64,000 nt of DNA from the NCBI GenBank assembly GCA_025936115.1, contig JAICTZ010000005.1:244368-308367 (forward strand), written 5' to 3'. Of the stretch, positions 45,866-53,730 are shown piece by piece. The stretch's first letter is position 1. Each line of letters opens with the position of its first letter. Made by a program: the position numbers and the translations under genes. The notes below the pieces were generated by a model. It was not told the DNA's origin. It did no database searches and saw only the letters and a program-made list of their open reading frames with translations. The DNA comes from Polyangiaceae bacterium. GTDB taxonomy: Bacteria > Myxococcota_A > Polyangia > Polyangiales > Polyangiaceae.

Positions 45866-46510
45866 TTACGCGGAGAGCAGTCGCTCGATGTCGGCGGTGA
45901 GCTCGTGGAGCAGCACTGGAGCGGATGCTACGACACGCACGCGGAAGAGCTCAACCCATTCGCTCACGCGCGGCAGATCTTCACGCATGATCGCGAGTCG
46001 ATCGCGCCGTGCGAGCGCGCGTTCCAGACGCTCGCAGACGCTGGCGCTCGAGGGTCTTTTTGCCACGCCGCGCTCGTTCAACGTGGCGAGCAGGCGGCCG
46101 AGTCGCGCGCAGTCGTCGGCCTTGAGCTCGGTCGTCGCGAAGCATTCGGGAGCTACGCCGGCGTTCAGCGCGGCGAAGTAGAGCGCGCGGGCGGCTTCGT
46201 TGTCGGCGAGCTCGGCGTCGAGCAAGAGCTCCACGCCGACGTGCGCCACGGCGCGCGCCGTCCCGCGCCGAACACCGCGCGCGGCGAGCTCGGCGCAAGC
46301 GGCACGATTCAAAGCGCGAAACGCCGAGAGCTCGTGGAACGCCAGATCGGTGACGTGATGAAAGCGAACGCCCTCGGCGAGCGGACCCGGCGCGGGGGTC
46401 GGCGCGCGAAGACCGAGCATGCCGCAGAAGTCGGGGAGCATGGCGCCGAGGGCGAAGACCGGGTTCGTTTCGAAACGACCGGCAATCGCTGCGTGCCCGA
46501 AAAAGTTCAT
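45866..46510 (-). CDS. Hypothetical protein, MNFFGHAAIAG family
   Basis: Start at the ATG 46510 (MNFFGHAAIAG); longer start in frame at 46558. The 214-aa protein has MNFFGHAAIAGRFETNPVFALGAMLPDFCGMLG, a conserved-looking N-terminus with a His and Asp pair, then FHHVTDLAFHE and a helical C-terminal part. The N-terminus superficially resembles ACP phosphodiesterases (MNFLAHLxLA...GDF), but I would not assign that. Adjacent to, and divergent from, the flavin reductase gene. Confidence 0.55.
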   Translation of the reverse strand: MNFFGHAAIAGRFETNPVFALGAMLPDFCGMLGLRAPTPAPGPLAEGVRFHHVTDLAFHELSAFRALNRAACAELAARGVRRGTARAVAHVGVELLLDAELADNEAARALYFAALNAGVAPECFATTELKADDCARLGRLLATLNERGVAKRPSSASVCERLERALARRDRLAIMREDLPRVSEWVELFRVRVVASAPVLLHELTADIERLLSA

Positions 46511-46550
46511 GCTCGAAAGCACGCTAGCATGACAGAGTCTCGTCGCTCGG

Positions 46551-47258
46551 GTGTCCACTCGTCAACGTCCTGCTCGCGTCGTCGCTCGGCGCGCTCTGTC
46601 CCCACGCGTGAGTGAGCTCACGCTCGAAATTCCGGGCTCGCCGCCCTTTCGCTGGCGTGCCGGGCAATACCTCACGCTGCATCCCGCGGGCGGTACCGGC
46701 GCGCACGAGGGACCGCTCGCGTACTCGATCGCGTCGGCGTGCGACGGCAGCGAACCCGCGTGCCTCACGCTCGCGGTCGGTCCCGGCTCCGGTGCCGACG
46801 TGCTCGCGGAGGCGGGACCGGGCACCCGTCTCGAAATCGACGGGCCGTTCGGCTCGTTCACGCTGTCGCGCGCTTCGGGGGCGCTGCTCGTCGGCAGCGG
46901 CACGGGTGTCGCCCCGCTGCGCGCTCACGTGGGGGAGTGGCTCGCGGAGGCCGGCAATGACCCGCTCGTGCTGGTCGTCGGTGCGCGGAGCGAGGCCGAC
47001 CTCTTGTGGCATGAGGAGTTCGTCGCGCGCGCGCAGGCGACACCACGGTTTCGTTATGAACCCGTCTTGAGCCAGCCGAGCGGCGCGTGGGCGGGCCGGA
47101 GCGGCTGGGTCCAAGCGCACTTGCCCGAGCTCTTTGGCGCACTGCCGGCCGAGAGCGTTGCCCGCGTGTGCGGCTCGAAACCGATGGTCGAAAGTTGCCT
47201 CACGCTGCTCGAAAACCTCGGAATGCCTCGGACGAGCCTAGAAGCTGAAAGCTATTGA
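46551..47258 (+). CDS. FAD/NAD(P)-binding ferredoxin reductase-like protein
   Basis: 235 aa (GTG start at 46551) with the FNR-type fold: FAD-binding barrel (FRWRAGQYLTLHP, LAYSIASA in place of the usual RxYS), NAD(P)-binding motif LLVGSGTGVAPLRAHV, and VCGSKPMVESCLTLLE near the end. Compact single-module reductases of this kind pass electrons between NAD(P)H and a partner such as a ferredoxin or flavin; no electron-partner domain is fused. No signal peptide. The upstream neighbour is divergent. Confidence 0.85.
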   Translation: MSTRQRPARVVARRALSPRVSELTLEIPGSPPFRWRAGQYLTLHPAGGTGAHEGPLAYSIASACDGSEPACLTLAVGPGSGADVLAEAGPGTRLEIDGPFGSFTLSRASGALLVGSGTGVAPLRAHVGEWLAEAGNDPLVLVVGARSEADLLWHEEFVARAQATPRFRYEPVLSQPSGAWAGRSGWVQAHLPELFGALPAESVARVCGSKPMVESCLTLLENLGMPRTSLEAESY

Positions 47259-47345
47259 AGTGAAGCGAACGGGAGCGCCCTTGTCGTACTTGGTGTGCTC
47301 CGTGGGGTGACGCCTGCGAAGCACTTCGACGCTCGGGCGCGGGTT
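47238..47345 (-). pseudogene. Possible remnant of a beta-barrel C-terminus
   Basis: On the minus strand, a short frame with coding-like GC3 reads HPTEHTKYDKGAPVRF and TSIAFSF before a stop, the sort of terminal strand with a closing Phe found in outer-membrane proteins. It overlaps the 3' end of the flavin reductase gene by 21 bases and has no start of its own. Could be chance. Confidence 0.2.
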
Positions 47346-47376
47346 TGCTAGGCTCGGCTCGACTCGCGAGTTTCGC

Positions 47377-48444
47377 ATGCCTCCTTTCGCACGCAGAGAC
47401 GCGCTGAAGCTCGGGCTCACCTGCGCGCTCGGCGGGTGCTCGCATGCCGCGGCGCCGCGCGACTTCGGTACGTCGTCGCATCCGCACTGGCCATCCCGCG
47501 TCTCGGCGCTCGACGCCGAGGTGACAGCGCCCGCCACGACTTTCACCCTCGCGTTCGGCTCCTGCAATCGACCGAGCTTGCCGCAGCCGCTCTGGAACGA
47601 CGTGCGTGCGCTCGCTCCCGACGCCTGGGCGTGGCTCGGCGACATCGTTTACGCCGACACCGAGGACATAGCGCGCACGCGCCGGCTCTACGCCGAACAG
47701 GCCGCGCGCCCCGACTACGCCGCGCTCGTCGCTCAAACGCAGGTCGTCGGCATCTGGGACGACCATGACTTCGGCAAAAATGACGCGGGCGAGGAATACC
47801 CGCGCCGTGTCGACAGCCAAGCGGCCCTGCTCGACTTTCTCGGTGAGCGCGACGACAGCCCGCGCCGCACGCAGCGCGGCACCTACGCGAGCTACGTGTT
47901 CGGCACGGGCGATCACCAAGTGAAGCTCATCATGCTCGACGGCCGCTACCATCGCGAGCTTCCGGGCGAGCGCGCCGACACGCTCGGGGAAGCGCAGTGG
48001 GCTTGGTTCCAGCACGAGCTCGAGAGCTCGACCGCGCGCGTGAACATCGTCACCTCGGGCTACCAGGTCTTGCCGCTCGATCATTCGAACGAAAAGTGGG
48101 GCAACTTCCCGAGGGCGCGCGCTCGCTTACTCGGCGTCATCGCTCGTGCGCGCACACCGGGCGTCGTGCTCCTGAGCGGTGATCGTCACTTTGCCGAGCT
48201 CTCGTGCATGACGGGCGGCCCGCTCGGCTACCCACTCTACGAGCTCACCTCGAGCGGCCTCACGCACGCTTACGAAAACGCCGACGAACCGAACCGCTAT
48301 CGTGTGGGCGCGCTCTATCCGCATCGCAACTTCGGCGCGCTGCGCGTCGATTGGAGCGCCGCCACGCTGACGCTCGAGGCGCACGGCGTAGGCGGCGCCG
48401 CGGTGATACGGCAGAGTGTCGCGTTGTCGGCGCTGTCGACCTGA
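47377..48444 (+). CDS. PhoD-like alkaline phosphatase family protein
   Basis: 355 aa, starting MPPFARRDALKLGLTCALGGC: an RR-containing signal with a lipobox-like GGC (Cys21), consistent with Tat export. The domain is PhoD-like metallophosphatase: FGSCNRPSLPQ, WAWLGDIVYAD, VGIWDDHDFGKND, VKLIMLDGRYHR, NIVTSGYQV, LLSGDRHFAELS, which carry the metal and catalytic residues. Such enzymes hydrolyse phosphodiesters or phosphomonoesters outside the cytoplasm. The spacing of motifs is that of a complete enzyme. Followed by the receptor-L lipoprotein gene. Confidence 0.85.
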   Translation: MPPFARRDALKLGLTCALGGCSHAAAPRDFGTSSHPHWPSRVSALDAEVTAPATTFTLAFGSCNRPSLPQPLWNDVRALAPDAWAWLGDIVYADTEDIARTRRLYAEQAARPDYAALVAQTQVVGIWDDHDFGKNDAGEEYPRRVDSQAALLDFLGERDDSPRRTQRGTYASYVFGTGDHQVKLIMLDGRYHRELPGERADTLGEAQWAWFQHELESSTARVNIVTSGYQVLPLDHSNEKWGNFPRARARLLGVIARARTPGVVLLSGDRHFAELSCMTGGPLGYPLYELTSSGLTHAYENADEPNRYRVGALYPHRNFGALRVDWSAATLTLEAHGVGGAAVIRQSVALSALST

Positions 48445-48510
48445 GCCCTCGGGATCTTCGTCGGCGGTTCCACGCTGGTGGCGCGGGGCGAGCATTGCTA
48501 CGCTTGCCGC

Positions 48511-50052
48511 ATGCGTGGTTGGTGCGTCGTGTTGATCGCCGTTGGCGCAGCTGCGTTGAGCTGCGGGCCTTCGCCGGCGGTTCGGCGCCCGACCTCGAAC
48601 GCTGGCACCACGAGCACGGGCGGAGCGGACCCCGGCGCTGCGGGGCGCGCCGGCGGGCAACCCGGAGCCGGGGGCATGGGGGGCGCGGGAGCAGGCGGAG
48701 TTTCGGCGAGCGCCGGTGAAGATGCCGGCGGCTCGGCGGGCGACGGAGCAATCGCCGGAGGCGGTACGGCGGGTGAAGCGGCGGGTGCTGCCGGGAGCGG
48801 GCAGGCATGTGGCGGCGTCTTCGACGGGTCCCTCATCCTCGAGTCGCAAGCGGATGCCGACGCACTCCGCGGCGTGACAACGATTACTGGCAGCCTGACC
48901 ATCCAGGGTGACGTCCGGAATGTCGATGCCCTCGGCTGTCTCACCGAGGTCGGGGGCGGCCTCGCCATCTCGAACGCCTCGGAACTGGTGAACGTCGACG
49001 GCCTTTCGGGCCTGCGCTCCGCAGAGAGCGTCGGCGTGCTTGATTGTCCGTTGCTGAAGAACCTCGATGGTCTCGTCGGGATCACGTCGGTGACCGACAT
49101 CGCCGTCAGCGGCAACGCGTCACTCGCCGACATCTCTGGCTTTCGCGGTCTGAAGAGCGCGGGGTACGTCACCATCGATTCGAATCCCGCCCTCGTCCAC
49201 CTCGGAGGCTTCGACGAGCTAGTCAGCGTCGATGACGATATCTGGATCTACTCGAACGCCGCGCTCAGCGACATTTCTGGATTCGGCAAGCTGCGGCAGG
49301 TGAACCGGCTCACCCTCCGAGCAGGCGAGGGGCTCACGAGCCTCCCGCTCGGCCAGCTGCGGACAGCCAACTTGCTCCACCTCGAAGATCTGCCGTCGCT
49401 CACCAGCATGCAGGGCTTCAAGCGTCTCACCACGCTGAACTCTCTCGAAGTCGTAAATACCGGACTCTCCGATTTCAGCGGCCTCGCTGCGCTCACGTCA
49501 CTTCGGTATCTGTCGGCATCGAACGATCCCGCATTGACGACGCTGAAAGGGCTCGAGCAGCTCACCTTTTTTCAGGATCTCGCCCTCGCGCACTTGCCTG
49601 CACTGGTCACGCTGGACGGGCTGGGCGTGGGCGGCCGCGGCTTCGTGGACATCGAAGACGCGCCCCAACTCATCGACATCAGCGCGCTCGCAGCGCCCTG
49701 GGACATCGATTACCTCAGGCTCGTTGACGTCGACGCGTTACAGGGACTTCACGGTTTTGAAGATGTGACCAGCGCGATCTATCTCACGCTCATCTCCGAC
49801 GACGCGCTTATCGACTTGAGCGCGCTGTCAGGGCTCACCGACCTCGACGGCCTCGAGATCCGCGATAACGCGACCCTTTCGAGTCTGGTCGGGCTGGAGA
49901 ACATCAGCGGTATCTATGAGTCGTTCGTCGTCGTCGATAATCCGAAGCTCCCGACGTGTGAGGTCGAGCGTGTGGAAGACGCCATTGGTACAGTGTCCAT
50001 TGGCTACATCGAGGTCTCTGGTAACGACGATGCGGCCGTCTGCGCGCGCTAG
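48511..50052 (+). CDS. Receptor-L-domain/LRR-like lipoprotein (second)
   Basis: Start at ATG 48511 (MRGWCVVLIAVGAAALSC, Cys18). After a Gly/Ala linker to about residue 100 the protein has about 13 LRR-like repeats of about 25-30 residues (VDGLSGLRSAESV, LADISGFRGLKSAG, LVHLGGFDELVSVDDDIWI, LTSLPLGQLRTANLLHLED), the pattern of receptor L-domains. Ends with a Cys pair and VSIGYIEVSGNDDAAVCAR. It is a paralogue of the gene at 26773-28023 and likely a surface recognition or adhesion protein. Confidence 0.75.
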   Translation: MRGWCVVLIAVGAAALSCGPSPAVRRPTSNAGTTSTGGADPGAAGRAGGQPGAGGMGGAGAGGVSASAGEDAGGSAGDGAIAGGGTAGEAAGAAGSGQACGGVFDGSLILESQADADALRGVTTITGSLTIQGDVRNVDALGCLTEVGGGLAISNASELVNVDGLSGLRSAESVGVLDCPLLKNLDGLVGITSVTDIAVSGNASLADISGFRGLKSAGYVTIDSNPALVHLGGFDELVSVDDDIWIYSNAALSDISGFGKLRQVNRLTLRAGEGLTSLPLGQLRTANLLHLEDLPSLTSMQGFKRLTTLNSLEVVNTGLSDFSGLAALTSLRYLSASNDPALTTLKGLEQLTFFQDLALAHLPALVTLDGLGVGGRGFVDIEDAPQLIDISALAAPWDIDYLRLVDVDALQGLHGFEDVTSAIYLTLISDDALIDLSALSGLTDLDGLEIRDNATLSSLVGLENISGIYESFVVVDNPKLPTCEVERVEDAIGTVSIGYIEVSGNDDAAVCAR

Positions 50053-50080
50053 TACGCGGCCGCGTCGCGCCGGCATTCGC

Positions 50081-50650
50081 TCAGCTCGGCGGCGGATCGT
50101 AAAACTGTAGCCGCCCCGCCTCGTCAACGCGCACGTTCCTGTGCCGGTGCGCGCCCGTGAAGCGCTCGATCTCTTGGACCCAGTGCGAGTCGGGGTAGCG
50201 ATTGACCATGTCTTCGGCTTCGCCGCGCGCTTCGGATTTGAGTCCCTGCTCGCTCAGCGCGTGGATGAGGATCGAGGCGCGCTCGGGGGCGTCGGGGCTC
50301 GTCGGAAAGCGGCGATTGCCTTCGCGCGCGAGCTCGACGGCGAGCGCCGGATCGTTGCCGCGTGCGCTCCTGAGCTCGCGCATGAGCTCGGGTTCGTCGA
50401 ACGTCGCCGAGGCGGCGGGGGCCGGCGCGGCGGGGCGGACGGAAGCCGTGAGCGGCGGCGTGACGACGGGGCGCGGTGTGCTCGATGCTTCGGCGAGCGG
50501 CGGTGTGTCCGCGGGTTGCGTTGCGGTGCCGGGCACTCTGGCGGTCGTGATGTTGGGCGTGGGACCGCGCAGCACGAAGGCGAGCGCGCCGCCGACCACG
50601 ACGGCCGCGGCCGTAACGAGGAGTGTTCGCCGCGGTGCGGCGTCGTTCAT
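50081..50650 (-). CDS. Membrane-anchored protein with helical C-terminal domain
   Basis: 189 aa from the ATG at 50650, which overlaps the stop of the upstream GH5-like gene (ATGA); a longer start is in frame but lies within that gene. N-terminal anchor (TLLVTAAAVVVGGALAFVLRG, residues 8-28), a Pro/Ala/Ser-rich linker (about 35-85) and a helical domain (about 88-189) that reads like short tetratricopeptide-type helices (LAVELAREGNRRFPTSP, ASILIHALSEQGLKSEA, VQEIERFTGAHRH). Function unknown. Translational coupling to the glycosidase suggests a linked job. Confidence 0.65.
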   Translation of the reverse strand: MNDAAPRRTLLVTAAAVVVGGALAFVLRGPTPNITTARVPGTATQPADTPPLAEASSTPRPVVTPPLTASVRPAAPAPAASATFDEPELMRELRSARGNDPALAVELAREGNRRFPTSPDAPERASILIHALSEQGLKSEARGEAEDMVNRYPDSHWVQEIERFTGAHRHRNVRVDEAGRLQFYDPPPS

Positions 50651-52152
50651 GGGCAGTTGCCGACGTCGGAGTGCGCCGTGAAGAGAGCTTGCATCGGCGC
50701 TTGCATCGCGGGCCATGGCCAATCAGCGTCGTACGACCAAGCCCAGGCGCCGTCGTAGCCGTTCGTGTACAGGCTCGTGTAGAGGTCGTTCTGCGCGACC
50801 ATGTCGGTGTCCGCCGCCGCGAACTCGCCGATCACGAGCTTCTTGTCGAGCTTCCAGTACGACGCCGGGTGCGTGAACGCCGAGTCCGACGCGCCATTCT
50901 GCGAGTAGTAGTGCACCTCGTAGAAATCGAGCGTGCCGTTCTGCTTGCCGCCCGCCTGAATCAAGGCGCTGTCCGAGTAGTAGTTGGTTTTGCCGGAGAC
51001 GCCCGAGCAGTAGTCGAAGGTCTGCGCCCCGTTCGTGACGAGCGCCTTCGGATCGGCGGTGTGAATCGCGGAGGCGAGCCAATTCACCGTCTTCTGAATG
51101 GCGGCGACGGTGGTCTTGTACGTGGCCCAACCGCTCGGCGCCATGCCCTCGGGTTCGTTGAAGATCTCCCACGCGTACAGGCCTGGCGTGCCTTTGATCG
51201 CATTGACGAGCGGCGTCAGGTAATTGTCGATGTACGCCTGCCGGTTCGCGTCGTTTTCGAGCAGCTTTTGGTTGTTGGTGTGAGCGTCACCGGCGTTCGA
51301 CTGCAGCATGTCGAACGACCACAGGCTCAAATCGATGACGACGCCCGCGTCGTGCGCCGCGCCGAGGATCGCTTTGATACCGTCGATGTGCGACTGCTGG
51401 AGCGGCTTCGCGAGGCCGGAGGAGTCGTAGCCGGGCGTCACGCTGCCGTTCGTGTGGAACCACCAGCGCACGACGCGTCCACCCGCGTCGTGCGTGTTCT
51501 TGAAGATGGTTTTGAAGGTGCTGAGATCGGGGTTCGGCACGTCGTTCGCGAAGTTCACCCACGCGACGTTGAGACCGCTCGCGAATTTACAAATGGCGAC
51601 GCTGCTGCCCGCGCCCGCTCCGCCGGGCATGCCGCCGGCGCCGCTCGAGCCGCTCATCCCGCCTTGGCCCGGCGAGCCGGCGTTCGGGTGACCGCCGCTG
51701 CTCGACGTGCCGCCCGTCGCCGTGCCGCCCGCGGCGGTGCCGCCCGTCGCCGTGCCGCCGCTCGCGCCGCCCGCGCTGACGGAGCCGCCCGTCGTGCCGC
51801 CTGTGTTCATCCCGGCTTGGCCGCTGCCTCCGGTGCCCCCAGGCGCGCCGCCCGCGCTGACGGAGCCGCCCGTCGTGCCGCCTGCGCCACCTGCCGAAGC
51901 GCCGCCCGTTGCCGAGCCGCCCGTCGCCGAGCCCCCCGTTGCCGAGCCCCCCGTAGAAGTCCCACCCGTTCCCGGGCTACTCCCACCGCTGCCGAGCGGC
52001 GTGCCGGCGCTGCCGCCCTGCGCGCCGGATCCAGCCGGGCCGCTGTCGTCATCGCTCGCGTTGGAACCACAGCCGGCAAGGCTGGCGGCGGACAGGGCCG
52101 CGGCGCAGAGCGCGACGTGACGCCATTGACTGGGGTTGATTGCGCGCACCAT
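50647..52152 (-). CDS. GH5-like glycosidase lipoprotein
   Basis: 501 aa, signal peptide with lipobox SLAGC (Cys28), long Gly/Thr/Ala linker with GGSATGG repeats to about residue 175, then a TIM-barrel domain (about 180-501). Motifs: GLNVAWVNFANDVPN, GRVVRWWFHTNGS, ILGAAHDAGVVIDLSLWSFD, YAWEIFNEPEG (acid/base Glu, about residue 333), VHYYSQNG and KLVIGEFAAAD (nucleophile Glu, about 442). This is GH5/clan GH-A style, as in cellulases and mannanases; secreted and lipid-anchored. First gene of a two-gene unit with the 189-aa protein. Confidence 0.8.
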   Translation of the reverse strand: MVRAINPSQWRHVALCAAALSAASLAGCGSNASDDDSGPAGSGAQGGSAGTPLGSGGSSPGTGGTSTGGSATGGSATGGSATGGASAGGAGGTTGGSVSAGGAPGGTGGSGQAGMNTGGTTGGSVSAGGASGGTATGGTAAGGTATGGTSSSGGHPNAGSPGQGGMSGSSGAGGMPGGAGAGSSVAICKFASGLNVAWVNFANDVPNPDLSTFKTIFKNTHDAGGRVVRWWFHTNGSVTPGYDSSGLAKPLQQSHIDGIKAILGAAHDAGVVIDLSLWSFDMLQSNAGDAHTNNQKLLENDANRQAYIDNYLTPLVNAIKGTPGLYAWEIFNEPEGMAPSGWATYKTTVAAIQKTVNWLASAIHTADPKALVTNGAQTFDYCSGVSGKTNYYSDSALIQAGGKQNGTLDFYEVHYYSQNGASDSAFTHPASYWKLDKKLVIGEFAAADTDMVAQNDLYTSLYTNGYDGAWAWSYDADWPWPAMQAPMQALFTAHSDVGNCP

Positions 52153-52267
52153 CGCTACAAGGTTGCGTTTGCCTGAGCAGCACCGTCAGGTTTCGTTGTG
52201 CTAGCAGCGCCCCGCGCGGACGCACGGGTGTGATCGTTCACGCCTGCGGTATCGGTTTCAGAATTTC

Positions 52268-52323
52268 GGAAAAATAGACCGTCGCGCGAAGGGCCCTGGG
52301 CGGCCGCGGCGGGTCTCGCGACG
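52268..52323 (-). terminator. Candidate terminator after beta-barrel gene
   Basis: Stem CGTCGCG (52280-52286) and CGCGACG (52317-52323) around a 30-base GC-rich loop, followed on the minus strand by a run of five T (52270-52274). It sits immediately downstream of the gene ending at 52328. The large loop makes it uncertain. Confidence 0.35.
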
Positions 52324-52327
52324 TCTC

Positions 52328-53164
52328 TCAGAGTCCGATACCGATGATCGTCCGCGCCCACAGATTGCCGTACGATTCGCCCGCCGCGAGCGTGTGGCTG
52401 CGATCCGTCGTGCGGATGTAAACGCCGTTCGACCACCACAAGCGGCCGAACTGGAGCAGCAGCGTCGGCCCCAAGTAGACGTGCGGTCCGAGCTCGAACG
52501 GTCGCGCGTGTTCGCCCGGTTCGGGATTTTCGTCCCATTCGCTGCGCATCCACGCCTCGAGTCCCGGCTGCACCCGCTGCGAGGCCTCGAACGTCACGCC
52601 GAGCGACGGATTCGCGACGAAGTCGTGCTCCTTGCCGTTGTAGTAAAATTCCTGCTCGGCCGAGAGGTTCGCGATGATGCGCGCGATGCCGATGCGGCGC
52701 TGCAGCAAAATCTTCGCCTCGATCTCGAACTCGTGGTCGTTTTCGGAGAGCTCGCCGTAGAGAGATACATCGAGCGGCCAGACTCCCGAAGGCGCGAGGC
52801 TGTAGCGCAAGCGTTGCTTGATGCCGTTCGACTCGATGCCCGTCGGCACTGCCGTGAAGCGGTCGGCGGGAGGAATCGGCACGAGCGTCAGATACAACCC
52901 GAGCTCGAGGCGGTCGGTGAGGCCCGTTTCGAACTCGGTCGTGTAGTTGGTGAGCCCGTACCACGCGAGCTCACCGGTCGTGCCGTCGCTCGCGCGCGTC
53001 GGGGAAAAATCCACGAATTGCTCGATCTCGGACTCGCCTGCCGCGAGCTGCTCGTGCTGGTACGTGAAGGGCAGCGGACGGGGATTGGCTGACGCAGGCG
53101 AAATTGCCGTGAGCAAGGCGCCGGCGACGCACGCTGGGACGAGCGAACGAATGAGTTCTTGCAT
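52328..53164 (-). CDS. Probable outer-membrane beta-barrel protein of iron-linked operon
   Basis: 278 aa from the ATG at 53164, giving signal peptide MQELIRSLVPACVAGALLTAISPASA. The mature part begins NPRPLPFTYQHEQLAAGESEIEQFVDF and alternates hydrophobic and polar residues in long strands (TEFETGLTDRLELGLYLTLV, DVSLYGELSENDHEFEIEAK, HVYLGPTLLLQFGRLWWS), ending with NLWARTIIGIGL. Looks like a 12-14 strand outer-membrane barrel; the family is not identified. It is the last gene of the operon starting with the di-heme protein, 14 bases after the P460-like gene. Confidence 0.65.
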   Translation of the reverse strand: MQELIRSLVPACVAGALLTAISPASANPRPLPFTYQHEQLAAGESEIEQFVDFSPTRASDGTTGELAWYGLTNYTTEFETGLTDRLELGLYLTLVPIPPADRFTAVPTGIESNGIKQRLRYSLAPSGVWPLDVSLYGELSENDHEFEIEAKILLQRRIGIARIIANLSAEQEFYYNGKEHDFVANPSLGVTFEASQRVQPGLEAWMRSEWDENPEPGEHARPFELGPHVYLGPTLLLQFGRLWWSNGVYIRTTDRSHTLAAGESYGNLWARTIIGIGL

Positions 53165-53178
53165 GATGCGATGCTGCT

Positions 53179-53730
53179 TTAGAAGTTCGACAGGTTGAGT
53201 GGGGTCGCGCACACGCCGTCGTTGTTGCAGGCAAGGTGACACGTGTTGCAGCCCGAGCTGGCGTCACCCCCGTAGCTCTCGCCGTCCGGCGGCCCGAAGC
53301 CGTGCCACACGATTTTCACGCTGTCGGTGCCGTCGTCGAGGTTCAGGAGATCGAACCACTCCCAGCCCGGCAGGCCCGCGTTGAAATTGCCGCCGCGCTT
53401 GACCATCGCGAAGAGCTCGTGCGACAGCGTGCCGCCCGTCGCTTCTTTGACGATGATGGTGCCGACCGGAAATTCCGAGAGGCCGCTCGATGGAAGCTCG
53501 TTGATGTACTCGATGACCGTGCTGCCGTCGTGAATGCCGGCCAGATCGGCGTCGTCGGTCACGTCGTACGCTTGCCACGCGTGATAGCCGCGAAAATCCT
53601 TGCCGAAGGCGAGGAACGTCCCGCTGCCGCCCGAGCCGTCGTCGGCCGAGCCCGCGCCGCCGCTGCAGGAGAGGACTCCGAGCGCGAGCGAACAGGCACT
53701 CACCGCGAGCAAGCGTTGCTTGGTGTTCAT
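53179..53730 (-). CDS. Cytochrome P460-like lipoprotein
   Basis: 183 aa, ATG at 53730, which shares its A with the TGA of the imelysin-like gene (TGATG overlap). Lipobox LSC (Cys22). The domain has the P460-type beta fold elements KDFRGYHAWQAY, VGTIIVKEATGG, MVKRGGNFNAGLPGWEWFDLL, then WHGFGPPDGESYGGDASSG and a heme-attachment site CNTCH (about residues 160-164), followed by another LAC. A covalent heme c is therefore likely. Protein is anchored in the membrane facing outward. Family members oxidise small substrates; the present role is probably redox chemistry in the iron-linked operon. Confidence 0.75.
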   Translation of the reverse strand: MNTKQRLLAVSACSLALGVLSCSGGAGSADDGSGGSGTFLAFGKDFRGYHAWQAYDVTDDADLAGIHDGSTVIEYINELPSSGLSEFPVGTIIVKEATGGTLSHELFAMVKRGGNFNAGLPGWEWFDLLNLDDGTDSVKIVWHGFGPPDGESYGGDASSGCNTCHLACNNDGVCATPLNLSNF

